Shown here in pieces: positions 1-7,213 of a stretch of DNA of 48,936 nt. The stretch covers positions 1-48,936 of the forward strand of contig CAYYHU010000014.1 in NCBI GenBank assembly GCA_964471865.1. The letters run 5' to 3'. A program made the position numbers and the translations under genes. Numbering within the stretch: the first letter of the stretch is position 1; each line of letters starts with the position of its first letter. The notes beneath the pieces are model-generated. The model did no database searches. It saw only the letters and a list, made by a program, of their open reading frames with translations, and had not been told where the DNA came from. This DNA is from CAYMUC01 sp964471865 (lineage in GTDB: Bacteria > Actinomycetota > Acidimicrobiia > Acidimicrobiales > Ilumatobacteraceae).

Positions 1-1359
1 GAGCGACGAGCGGACCAAGGGATACCCGAGGCTTCGACGGAGACATCGACATCGGTGGCTGCTGCGGTGTCGGGCACCCCCGTGGTGTCCTTGCGGCGCG
101 CTCCGACTCCAGTGGCCGTGGGCGCCGCTTTGGGTTCGTTGCGATTCCAGTTGGGCTCGATTGCGAACGAGGTAGCCGGGAAGGGATGTCTCGCTGTGGG
201 GGTTCACGATCGTGAGGTCGTGGCGATCGACGCAGGGGGCGAATACATCCCGGCGAGCACCATGAAACTGGTCCTTGGTGCCGTGGCGCTCGAGGTCCTC
301 GATCCCCAATTCCGATTCTCGACCGAGATTCGGGGAGATCTCGTCGGAGGGATTTCTGCGGGTCCCGTTCATCTCATCGGCGGGGGAGATCCTCTCTTGG
401 CCTCGTCGTGGTACCCCGATACCCAACGGCGCCCACCTCTGCCGCGCACCCCCTTCGAAGACCTGATCACCGGAGTCGTCGAATCCGGACTGATCTCAGT
501 CGATGGGGACATCGTGGTCCACGACGACCGTTACGACGCCGAACGTTATGTACCGACCTGGGGTGACGGCATCCGCGGAACCGAGGCCGGGCCCGTAGGA
601 GCACTCCTCGTCAACGACGGTTTCGTCACCGGAAATCCGATCAAGGGACCAGATCCGGCGCTCGCGGCGGGCGAAGAACTGCGTCGCGGTCTGCTCGAGG
701 CCGGAATCGTCGTCACCGGAACCGTCCGGCGAGCACTTCCCAGCGACATCGTGGCGAACGATGTGATCGCCCGAGTGGTGTCAGCCCCGCTGCGGGAGGT
801 CATCGGGGAGATGTTGACGACCTCGGACAACACCACCGCGGAGATGATCATCAAAGAACTCGCCTATGCCGCCGACCTCGATCCCACCCGGGAGAACGGT
901 GCATCGGTGGTTCTGGGCCAACTACAACGCTGGGGAGTCGACACCGAAGGCGTCTGGATCGTGGACGGAAGCGGGTTGGATCGCGGTAACCGACTCAACT
1001 GCGCTCTCGTGATGCAGATCCTGAACCTGCCCGGGATGATCGATCGTCTCGTTCCCTTGATGGCCGTAGCCGGTCAGACCGGCACCATGGCCGATCTGCT
1101 CGAGGGCACACCCTTGGACGGCCGCCTGGTTGCGAAGACGGGCAGCCTGACCGGGGTGAAGGCCTTCAGTGGAGTCCTTCCTGACACCGCCGGGGTGGAC
1201 CTGGTGTTCTCGATGATCGTCAACGATGCATCCGCTCGGGACTGTTCCAGTACCGAGTGTGCGCTGCTTGACGACCTCGCCCGGGGACTCATCACCTATC
1301 CCGGCCGTATTCCCGATCCCTCCCGATTGGGCCCACTCGTCGACGAGGAGGCCCCATGA
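1..1359 (+). CDS. dacB: D-alanyl-D-alanine carboxypeptidase, PBP4 family (5' partial)
   Basis: This is a peptidase family S13 (PBP4/DacB) enzyme, which acts outside the membrane to trim or cleave peptidoglycan peptide cross-links. The three penicillin-binding motifs are visible: SxxK as STMK in a PASTMKL context (about nt 256-267), SxN as SDN (nt 823-831) and KTG in AKTGSLTG (nt 1135-1143). The reading frame is open to the first base of the window. A GTG at nt 55 is possible, but no signal peptide or membrane anchor precedes the catalytic domain there, so the true start probably lies upstream and the gene is cut. The stop overlaps the next gene by 4 bases (ATGA), suggesting co-transcription. 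Family assignment is confident; the start is not. Confidence 0.9.
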   Translation, partial: ERRADQGIPEASTETSTSVAAAVSGTPVVSLRRAPTPVAVGAALGSLRFQLGSIANEVAGKGCLAVGVHDREVVAIDAGGEYIPASTMKLVLGAVALEVLDPQFRFSTEIRGDLVGGISAGPVHLIGGGDPLLASSWYPDTQRRPPLPRTPFEDLITGVVESGLISVDGDIVVHDDRYDAERYVPTWGDGIRGTEAGPVGALLVNDGFVTGNPIKGPDPALAAGEELRRGLLEAGIVVTGTVRRALPSDIVANDVIARVVSAPLREVIGEMLTTSDNTTAEMIIKELAYAADLDPTRENGASVVLGQLQRWGVDTEGVWIVDGSGLDRGNRLNCALVMQILNLPGMIDRLVPLMAVAGQTGTMADLLEGTPLDGRLVAKTGSLTGVKAFSGVLPDTAGVDLVFSMIVNDASARDCSSTECALLDDLARGLITYPGRIPDPSRLGPLVDEEAP

Positions 1360-2024
1360 CGGAATCCGAGCAGTCCCGGGAGCGTCCCGAGGTCACACCG
1401 ATGTTCCCTCTGGGTCTGGTGTTGCTTCCCGGAACGGTCCTCCCACTTCATGTGTTCGAACCTCGATATCGAGCATTGGTCCAGGAGTGTCTCGGACGCG
1501 AACCCGCCGAATTCGGCGTCGCGCTCATCGAACGGGGAACCGAAGTAGGTGGTGGTGACGAACGCAGCCGGGTCGCCACGATGGCTCGAATGGTGCAGGT
1601 CGCGGCGCTTCCCGACGGTCGCTACGCCCTCGTCACCGTGGGAACCGAGCGGATACGGATCACTTCGTGGCTCGAGGACGACCCCTATCCGCGAGCACTC
1701 GTGGAACCATGGCCCGATACCGATGCGGTCTTGCGCTCGACGGATCGACTCGAACTGCATGTCGCCGCCACTTCGGCTCGCGTCCGCCGATGCACGGCGT
1801 TGGCTCTCGAACTCGGGGACCAGGTGGCTGATCCGGCCTCGGACCTGGCAGAGGATCCGATTCTCGCCACCTATCAACTCGCCCATCTCGCACCTCTTGG
1901 TCCCTGGGATCGCCAGCGGCTCTTGAGTGTCCCTGGCGCCGTGGAGCGTCTCGATGTCCTCGACGAGATCCTCGACGATGTCGAGGCGTTACTGCAGTTC
2001 CGCCTCGGTGCCCCACCCGAGTGA
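1356..2024 (+). CDS. Lon N-terminal (LON substrate-binding) domain protein
   Basis: A 222-residue protein resembling only the N-terminal substrate-binding domain of Lon protease. It carries the typical FPLGLVLLPGTVLPLHVFEPRY signature region near residues 17-38, shown by FPLG, LPG and HVFEPRY. No AAA or protease domain follows, so it is a stand-alone LON-domain protein of a kind common in actinobacteria. Its function is not established, and binding of peptides or unfolded proteins is inference from the fold. The ATG overlaps the dacB stop, and the two are probably in one operon. The nearness of the Pup-proteasome genes is suggestive but does not prove a proteolytic role. Confidence 0.85.
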   Translation: MTESEQSRERPEVTPMFPLGLVLLPGTVLPLHVFEPRYRALVQECLGREPAEFGVALIERGTEVGGGDERSRVATMARMVQVAALPDGRYALVTVGTERIRITSWLEDDPYPRALVEPWPDTDAVLRSTDRLELHVAATSARVRRCTALALELGDQVADPASDLAEDPILATYQLAHLAPLGPWDRQRLLSVPGAVERLDVLDEILDDVEALLQFRLGAPPE

Positions 2025-2073
2025 CCCCGCACCTGAGTGACGTCGAGGTACTCGATCTGCTAGACAAGAACAG

Positions 2074-2424
2074 ATGTCCTCACAGGATCGAGACGGCCAG
2101 GGCCCGAGCCCGGACACCGAGGCCACGTCGATTGGCGACATGGTCGATCTGGTCAAGGACTATGCCCGACAGGAAACCCTCGGTCCCTTGCGTGGTGCGG
2201 GACGGTGGCTGGCGTTTGGCGCCGCGGCGGCGCTGTGCATCGGAATGGGTCTCGCCCTGGTCGCACTCGGACTTCTGCGACTGATCCAAAGTGTCGGCGA
2301 TGACGTCTTCGACGGTGCCTGGTCCTTCGTGCCGTACCTGATCGTCCTGGTCCTCGTCGGGATCGCCACGGCAGTGGCCGTGAGCCGCATCTCGAAATCC
2401 ACGTTGGGCAAGGAGCCGTCGTGA
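2074..2424 (+). CDS. Small two-helix membrane protein, Holin-X/DUF1469-like
   Basis: A 116-residue protein with a polar N-terminus of about 25 residues, an amphipathic stretch (IGDMVDLVKDYARQE) and two hydrophobic segments at roughly residues 45-68 and 84-106. This layout fits the actinobacterial putative holin-X (DUF1469-type) membrane proteins. Those are named by similarity and are not known to be holins in most genomes. It starts at ATG 2074, about 50 bases after the previous stop, and overlaps the next gene by 4 bases (GTGA). The next two small genes have the same kind of neighbourhood in other actinobacteria as I recall them, so they may form one envelope-related unit. Function unknown. 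Confidence 0.7.
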   Translation: MSSQDRDGQGPSPDTEATSIGDMVDLVKDYARQETLGPLRGAGRWLAFGAAAALCIGMGLALVALGLLRLIQSVGDDVFDGAWSFVPYLIVLVLVGIATAVAVSRISKSTLGKEPS

Positions 2425-2627
2425 CCAATCGTCGTATCTCCCGAGACGACCTCGAACGATCACTGCGAGGCGTTCAGCAATCCGTGACCGGTGAGGTCGA
2501 GGAGCGTAAGCAGCAGGTGTTGTCCGTGCTCGCCGTGGGGGGAGCGGTGTTGCTCGTGGTGTTCTTCCTCCTCGGTCGACGCAGTGGCCGCAAGCGTTCG
2601 ACGCTCGTGGAGATCCGCCGGCTCTGA
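2421..2627 (+). CDS. Small single-span membrane protein
   Basis: A 68-residue protein with a charged N-terminus (about residues 1-32), one strongly hydrophobic segment (about 33-51, rich in V, L and F) and a basic tail ending in RKRSTLVEIRRL. The basic tail after the helix suggests an N-out/C-in orientation under the positive-inside rule. It starts with GTG overlapping the previous stop and ends on the A of the next ATG, so translation is coupled on both sides. Similar RKRSTxVEIRR tails occur in small proteins beside holin-X-like genes in actinobacteria (recalled, not searched). Function unknown. Confidence 0.65.
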   Translation: MTNRRISRDDLERSLRGVQQSVTGEVEERKQQVLSVLAVGGAVLLVVFFLLGRRSGRKRSTLVEIRRL

Positions 2628-2905
2628 TGGCCAACACGGGTTCGTCTGTCAGTACCGCCTTCCGCTTCATGCGGGCACCGGTGTCGTCGGTGCGGTCGTT
2701 GGCATGGCGTCGGGGCCTTCTCGACGGTCAGCGGGGTTGGCTCGTCCTGGCCGTGACCCTGTGGGGACTGGGGCGGCTTCGCAAAGCCGCGGGCCGCACT
2801 CCCGAACTCGTCAGTAGCGAGCGGCTCAAGCCTGGTGAGACCATCCAGATCACCGCCCTCGAGCGCCACGGGGGGACCTCGAGTCCTTCCCGCAACGCCG
2901 TATGA
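2627..2905 (+). CDS. Small conserved hypothetical protein
   Basis: A 92-residue basic protein. It contains one moderately hydrophobic stretch (about residues 38-50, GWLVLAVTLWGLG) flanked by arginines, followed by a segment LKPGETIQITAL near residues 67-78. The latter resembles the end of the third small protein in actinobacterial holin-X-type clusters. It lies between coupled neighbours: its ATG shares bases with the preceding stop, and its stop overlaps the sulfur carrier gene by 4 bases (ATGA). No catalytic motif is visible. A membrane-associated role is inferred only from composition. Confidence 0.6.
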   Translation: MANTGSSVSTAFRFMRAPVSSVRSLAWRRGLLDGQRGWLVLAVTLWGLGRLRKAAGRTPELVSSERLKPGETIQITALERHGGTSSPSRNAV

Positions 2906-3099
2906 TCGTCCAGCTGCGTAACCCCCGCCGCGAACTCGTCCTCGAAGGAACTCGCCGGGTGAACGCGCTGCTCGACGAACTCGGGCTCAATCGGGAAGCT
3001 CATCTCGTCATCTGCAATGGAACGCTCATCACGGGTGATGTCGTCATCGATGCCGATGCCACCGTCGAGATTCGCCCGGTGATCTCGGGAGGGTCCTGA
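2902..3099 (+). CDS. MoaD/ThiS-family ubiquitin-like sulfur carrier ending in Gly-Gly-Ser
   Basis: A 65-residue protein with the length and pattern of a beta-grasp sulfur carrier: an alternating N-terminal strand pair, a helix with the LLDELGLN motif, a strand LVICNGTLIT, then IDADATVEIRPVISGG near the C-terminus. Carriers of this family end in Gly-Gly, which is adenylated and thiocarboxylated. Here a serine follows (ISGGS, then TGA). It lies directly upstream of a TtuA-type thiolase with which it shares overlapping bases, so it is most likely the sulfur donor for that enzyme, the counterpart of Thermus TtuB. No E1-like activating enzyme is in the window. Whether the final serine must be removed is unknown. 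Confidence 0.75.
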   Translation: MIVQLRNPRRELVLEGTRRVNALLDELGLNREAHLVICNGTLITGDVVIDADATVEIRPVISGGS

Positions 3100-4055
3100 T
3101 GAAATGCCGGGTCTGCAAAGACACCGCCGTGGTCGACCTACCGCGTCATCACGCCGCATTCTGCGCAGCGCATCTCGAACAACTCTGTCGGCGTCAGGTG
3201 ACCAAGGCCATCGAGGATTTCTCGATGATCACCCCTCAGGAGCGCGTTCTGGTCGCGGTCTCAGGCGGCAAGGACTCCTTGGCCCTGTGGGACATTCTCA
3301 TCGAGTTGGGATACCAGGCCGAAGGTTTGTACATCGGCCTCGGGATCGGCGAGTACAGCGATGCCTCGGCTGAGCACACCCGCCGATTCGCCACCGATCG
3401 ATCTCTGACCCTTCATGAGGTGTCGTTGCGAGACACCTACGGCTACGACGTTCCGACCGCCGCAGCGGCGACGCGGCGGGTGCCGTGTTCGTCGTGCGGA
3501 TTGTCCAAACGCCACCTCTTCAACACCGAAGCGATGGCACGAGGTTTCGACATCGTCGCCACGGGTCACAATCTCGATGACGAGGCGGCGGTGCTGTTCG
3601 GCAACACCCTGCGATGGGATCTCGATTACCTCGCCCGTCAGGTTCCGGTGCTACCGGCCCGACCGGGATTCCCCCGACGCATCAAACCTCTGATCCGCCT
3701 GACCGAACGCGAGACCGCAGCCTGGTGCATCGTGCGTGGAATCGACTACCTCGTCGAAGAATGCCCCATGGCCCAAGGCAACCGACATCTGGGCTACAAG
3801 AACGCCCTCAACGAGGTCGAGGCAACCTCACCGGGAACGAAAGCCTCGTTCTACCTCGGTTTTCTCGAACGCATGGCTCCCGAACTCGCCGACCGGCACT
3901 CTGAGGCCCAAGAGCATCTGGGGTCGTGTTCATCCTGTGGGGCTCCCACGACCGGTGAGGTCTGCGCATTCTGTCGCCTCGTGTCCACGGCCTCGGCCCA
4001 TGACCCCGTTCCCGTAGAGCTGGTGCGACGACCTCGACGAAAGAGACGGCGATGA
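3099..4055 (+). CDS. ttuA: TtuA/NcsA-type tRNA 2-thiolation enzyme
   Basis: A 318-residue PP-loop ATPase of the TtuA/Ncs6 group, which activates a tRNA uridine with ATP and inserts sulfur delivered by a ubiquitin-like carrier. Visible features are an N-terminal zinc-binding region (C3, C6, C22, H25), the PP-loop SGGKDS at residues 55-60, and the cysteines expected to hold a [4Fe-4S] cluster: C130 and C133 in PCSSCG and C222 in EECPMA. A C-terminal zinc finger (CSSCG...CAFC) is followed by a very basic tail (RRPRRKRRR) that could bind RNA. It overlaps the carrier gene upstream and trmI downstream. In Thermus this enzyme makes 2-thioribothymidine at tRNA position 54; the same target here is inferred from the trmI neighbour. 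Confidence 0.88.
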   Translation: MKCRVCKDTAVVDLPRHHAAFCAAHLEQLCRRQVTKAIEDFSMITPQERVLVAVSGGKDSLALWDILIELGYQAEGLYIGLGIGEYSDASAEHTRRFATDRSLTLHEVSLRDTYGYDVPTAAAATRRVPCSSCGLSKRHLFNTEAMARGFDIVATGHNLDDEAAVLFGNTLRWDLDYLARQVPVLPARPGFPRRIKPLIRLTERETAAWCIVRGIDYLVEECPMAQGNRHLGYKNALNEVEATSPGTKASFYLGFLERMAPELADRHSEAQEHLGSCSSCGAPTTGEVCAFCRLVSTASAHDPVPVELVRRPRRKRRR

Positions 4056-4909
4056 CTTCGACTTTCCAGGCCGGCGAACGAGCGTTGCTGGTGGACTCGA
4101 AACAGCGGCGATACCTCGTGACTCTCGCTGAGGATGGAGAGTTCCACAGTCATGCCGGCTACGTCGCTCATACCGAGATCATCGGCCGGGAGGAAGGGGT
4201 TCGGGTTCGATCCACCCGGGGCGCGGGATACGTCGTGGTGCGTCCCACCCTCGAGGATTTCGTTATCGAGATGCCACGTGGCGCCCAGGTCATCTACCCC
4301 AAGGATCTGGCCCCCATCTGCATGCTGGGCGATATCGGACCAGGCCTACGCGTTCTCGAGTCCGGAGTGGGATCTGGGGCGCTCTCGATGACCATGCTGC
4401 GCTGGGGCGCCACGATCGTGGGCTACGAACTCCGTGAGGACTTCGCAGCTCGCGCTCAGGCCAATGTGACGAGCTTTCTCGGGGCATCGGCTGCGCAGCG
4501 CTACGAGGTGCAGATCCGCAACTGTTACGAAGGAATCGACGAAACGGGTCTCGACCGGATCGTTCTGGATCTCCCCGAACCGTGGCAGGTCGTGCCTCAT
4601 GGCGAGCGGGCCCTGCGACGTGGGGGAATTCTCGTGGCCTACACCCCGAGTATCACCCAGGCCGCCCAGGTCCGGGCCGCCTTCGACAACGGCCACGGGT
4701 GGATGGGAGCGCGAACGCTAGAGGTGTTGCATCGCACCTGGCATATCGCCGGGGCCTCGGTGCGTCCAGATCATCGAATGGTGGCGCATACCGGATTTCT
4801 CACCACTGCGCGCTATCTCGGTGCGTCATCAGAGACCCACACCGAGACGCCCGCAGTGTCCTCACCGGAATCATCTGCTCCATCTGAGGTCGACGAATAC
4901 CACGACTGA
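4052..4909 (+). CDS. trmI: tRNA (adenine-58-N1)-methyltransferase
   Basis: A 285-residue SAM-dependent methyltransferase of the TrmI family, which makes m1A58 in the T-loop of tRNA. It has an N-terminal beta domain, the SAM-binding motif VLESGVGSGALS near residue 106, a DLPEPW motif that fits the catalytic loop of the family, and a Ser/Glu-rich C-terminal tail of about 25 residues. TrmI next to the proteasomal ATPase gene is a conserved actinobacterial arrangement. The gene overlaps ttuA by 4 bases, which links it to the thiolation module. Downstream lies a hairpin that probably ends this transcript. The assignment is confident. Confidence 0.92.
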   Translation: MTSTFQAGERALLVDSKQRRYLVTLAEDGEFHSHAGYVAHTEIIGREEGVRVRSTRGAGYVVVRPTLEDFVIEMPRGAQVIYPKDLAPICMLGDIGPGLRVLESGVGSGALSMTMLRWGATIVGYELREDFAARAQANVTSFLGASAAQRYEVQIRNCYEGIDETGLDRIVLDLPEPWQVVPHGERALRRGGILVAYTPSITQAAQVRAAFDNGHGWMGARTLEVLHRTWHIAGASVRPDHRMVAHTGFLTTARYLGASSETHTETPAVSSPESSAPSEVDEYHD

Positions 4910-4953
4910 ACGTTGCTGCCACCGAGACCAGCACTCTGGCCGAACAATGCAAA

Positions 4954-4990
4954 CGAGCCCTACATCAGCCTGAGGCCGATATAGGGCTCG
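4954..4990 (+). terminator. Inverted repeat between convergent trmI and ferredoxin genes
   Basis: CGAGCCCTA (4954-4962) and TAGGGCTCG (4982-4990) form a perfect 9-bp stem with a 19-base loop. It lies 45 bases after the trmI stop and 73 bases from the stop of the ferredoxin gene on the other strand. A bidirectional terminator is the likeliest role. There is no T-run, which is usual in high-GC actinobacteria. Confidence 0.55.
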
Positions 4991-5062
4991 ACGATCGACG
5001 ATGCCTGAACTCACGCCGCTGCCCGGACCCGAGGGCCCAGGTTCACAGAACCGACGGTGCGA

Positions 5063-5308
5063 TCAGGGCTCGATGAAAATGCACTCGCCGGGGCATTCCT
5101 CGGCGGACTCGATCACGGCGTCGAGTTGGCCGTCGGGAATGTTGGCCAGGCCATCAGCACCCTGAGGGTTGCCCTTGGCCGTAGCGAAAATCTTGTCGCC
5201 TTCCTTGACGTAGGCGAGGCCGTCGTCGAGAAGAGTGAAGACGTCGGGGGCGATTTCCTCGCACAGCCCGTCCCCGGTGCAGAGATCCTGATCGATCCAG
5301 ACCTTCAT
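5063..5308 (-). CDS. Low-potential ferredoxin, [3Fe-4S]/[4Fe-4S] single-cluster type
   Basis: An 81-residue acidic ferredoxin. Cysteines C10 and C16 lie in CTGDGLC and C72 in ECPGEC, which also contains C76. The CxxxxxC...CP pattern fits small single-cluster ferredoxins that serve cytochromes P450 or other oxidoreductases; residue 13, often the variable ligand, is Asp. The start is ATG 5308, preceded by AAGGAGC about 6 bases upstream on this strand, a good Shine-Dalgarno. The frame stays open upstream, but that extension is arginine- and serine-rich antisense sequence overlapping arc and is not believable. The gene is divergent from arc, a neighbourhood known in other actinobacteria. Its redox partner is not in the window. 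Confidence 0.88.
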   Translation of the reverse strand: MKVWIDQDLCTGDGLCEEIAPDVFTLLDDGLAYVKEGDKIFATAKGNPQGADGLANIPDGQLDAVIESAEECPGECIFIEP

Positions 5309-5424
5309 GACAGCTCCTTGTCCCTTCGATGCGTTGTCTGCGTCCGGATGGCGCAACGGAAAGTTTACATGGGATTGACGGTGGAAACAGGATCCTCCGC
5401 GCCGAGTCCAAGGATCTCGCCGTG

Positions 5425-5430
5425 TAGGTT
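5425..5430 (+). promoter_or_regulatory. Putative -10 element of arc
   Basis: TAGGTT lies 20 bases upstream of the arc GTG, with a strong AGGAGG Shine-Dalgarno between them. This predicts a short-leader transcript for the proteasome genes. No clear -35 hexamer is seen. Confidence 0.4.
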
Positions 5431-5450
5431 CCAGCCCAGGAGGTGCATCA

Positions 5451-7190
5451 GTGACCGAACCCATCGAGCGCCCCGACAACCCAGAAACCGCGGATCTCGC
5501 CAACGAGAACCTCGAACTTCGACGCCGTCTCGACGACGTACCCAGGCGCTTGCGGGCGCTCGAAGAACGTCTCCTCGAGACCAAAGGTCAACTCGCTCAA
5601 GCGGTGGCTCAGAACGAGAAACTCTCCTACACCTTGCGAGAGGCCCGCGAGCACATCTCCACCCTGCGCGATGAGGTCGACAAACTCACCCGACCTCCAT
5701 CGGCGTATGGGGTCGTGGTCGGCAAGAACGACGATGCCACCGTCGACATCATGACCAGTGGTCGCAAGATGCGAGTGAATCTGCATCCCGATATCGATCC
5801 GCTCACGTTGGAACGCGGCGCCGAGGTGGTGCTGAACGAATCGTTCAACGTGGTCATGGCCCGCCGACCCGAAATCGTTGGAGAGGTCGTCAGCCTGAAA
5901 GAAGTGCTCGAGGACGGTGTGCGCGCACTCGTCGTGGGTCGAGCCGATGAGGAACGGGTCTGTGAACTCGCCGATGCTCTGCGCGGCTCGTATCTGCGCA
6001 GTGGTGACACCCTGCGCCTCGATACCCGCACCAATCTGCTCCTCGAGAAGCTTCCCCGGCCCGAGGTCGAGGATCTGTTGCTCGAAGAGGTTCCCGATCT
6101 GACCTACGCCGATATCGGGGGACTCGACGACCAGATCGAGCAGATCGCAGACGCGGTCGAGTTGCCCTTCCTCCATGCCGACTTGTTCGCCGAGCACCAG
6201 TTGCCGGCCCCCAAAGGCATCTTGTTGTACGGGCCGCCTGGATGCGGCAAGACCTTGATCGCCAAGGCGGTGGCCAACAGCCTGGCGAAGAAGGTCGCTG
6301 CACGAACGGGAGGCGACAAGGCTCGGAGTTACTTCATCAACATCAAGGGTCCCGAGTTGTTGAACAAGTACGTGGGCGAGACCGAACGTCAGATCCGCCT
6401 GGTGTTTCAACGAGCTCGAGAGAAAAGTGAAGAGGGTTGGCCCGTGATCGTCTTCTTCGATGAAATGGATTCGATGTTTCGAACCCGGGGCTCAGGCATC
6501 TCCTCGGATATGGAATCCACGATCGTTCCCCAGTTGCTCGCAGAGATCGACGGTGTCGAGGGTTTGCGCAACGTGATCGTGATCGGGGCGACGAATCGTG
6601 AGGATCTCATCGATCCGGCCATCCTGCGGCCCGGACGTCTCGACGTGAAGATCAAGATCGAACGGCCCGATGCCCAAGCAGCCCGAGCGATCTTCGCCCG
6701 CTATCTGCATGCCGAGCTACCCCTGGATGCGGACGAGGTCGAACGCCTCGGAGGTGGCGACCCCAGCGCCGCCACTGCGGCGATGGTCGATGCGGCCGTG
6801 ACCGAGATGTATCGAGATGACGTCGACAACCAGTTCCTCGAGGTCACCTACGCCAATGGAGACAAAGAAGTCCTCGACTATCAGGATTTCGCATCGGGAG
6901 CGATGATCGAGAACGTGGTGCGCCGGGCCAAAAAGCTGGCCATCAAGCGATCGATCGCCGGTGGTCCGAGCGGACTGCGCACCGAGGATCTCGTCGCCGC
7001 AGTGCGTCAGGAATTCAAAGAACACGAGGATCTTCCCAACACGACCAACCCCGACGATTGGGCGAAGATCTCCGGGAAGAAGGGCGATCGAATCGTGTTC
7101 ATCCGGACCCTGGTGGGCTCGGACCGTCCCGACACCGGCCTCACCGGCGGTCGGGCGATCGAGCGCACTGCCACCGGGCAGTACCTCTGA
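5451..7190 (+). CDS. arc: Proteasome-associated AAA ATPase ARC/Mpa
   Basis: The 579-residue ring ATPase that unfolds pupylated proteins and feeds them to the 20S proteasome. Domains in order are an N-terminal coiled coil (about residues 14-82) that binds Pup, tandem OB domains (about 85-205), and one AAA domain with Walker A GPPGCGKT (261-268), Walker B VIVFFDEMD (332-340) and a sensor region IGATNR. The last residues are GQYL, the proteasome-docking motif of the family with its penultimate tyrosine. The GTG start is preceded by AGGAGG at a good distance. It is the first gene of the arc-dop-pup-prcB-prcA-pafA series. The assignment is certain on motifs. Confidence 0.97.
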   Translation: MTEPIERPDNPETADLANENLELRRRLDDVPRRLRALEERLLETKGQLAQAVAQNEKLSYTLREAREHISTLRDEVDKLTRPPSAYGVVVGKNDDATVDIMTSGRKMRVNLHPDIDPLTLERGAEVVLNESFNVVMARRPEIVGEVVSLKEVLEDGVRALVVGRADEERVCELADALRGSYLRSGDTLRLDTRTNLLLEKLPRPEVEDLLLEEVPDLTYADIGGLDDQIEQIADAVELPFLHADLFAEHQLPAPKGILLYGPPGCGKTLIAKAVANSLAKKVAARTGGDKARSYFINIKGPELLNKYVGETERQIRLVFQRAREKSEEGWPVIVFFDEMDSMFRTRGSGISSDMESTIVPQLLAEIDGVEGLRNVIVIGATNREDLIDPAILRPGRLDVKIKIERPDAQAARAIFARYLHAELPLDADEVERLGGGDPSAATAAMVDAAVTEMYRDDVDNQFLEVTYANGDKEVLDYQDFASGAMIENVVRRAKKLAIKRSIAGGPSGLRTEDLVAAVRQEFKEHEDLPNTTNPDDWAKISGKKGDRIVFIRTLVGSDRPDTGLTGGRAIERTATGQYL

Positions 7191-7201
7191 GTCCGTCCCG
7201 G

Positions 7202-7207
7202 TAGGGT
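7202..7207 (+). promoter_or_regulatory. Putative -10 element, leaderless dop
   Basis: TAGGGT is followed by a 6-base spacer (GCGCCC) and then the dop ATG. There is no Shine-Dalgarno. This predicts transcription starting at or next to the start codon, giving dop and the downstream genes a promoter of their own. Confidence 0.5.
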
Positions 7208-7213
7208 GCGCCC

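Noticed and set aside
2021..2284. Short + strand frame beginning with GTG overlapping the Lon-domain stop (MTPHLSDVEVLDLLDKN)
   Set aside because: The first 17 residues look plausible, but the rest is Arg/Trp/Ser-rich and overlaps the better-supported small membrane protein in another frame. A frameshift or leader peptide cannot be excluded, but nothing supports it.
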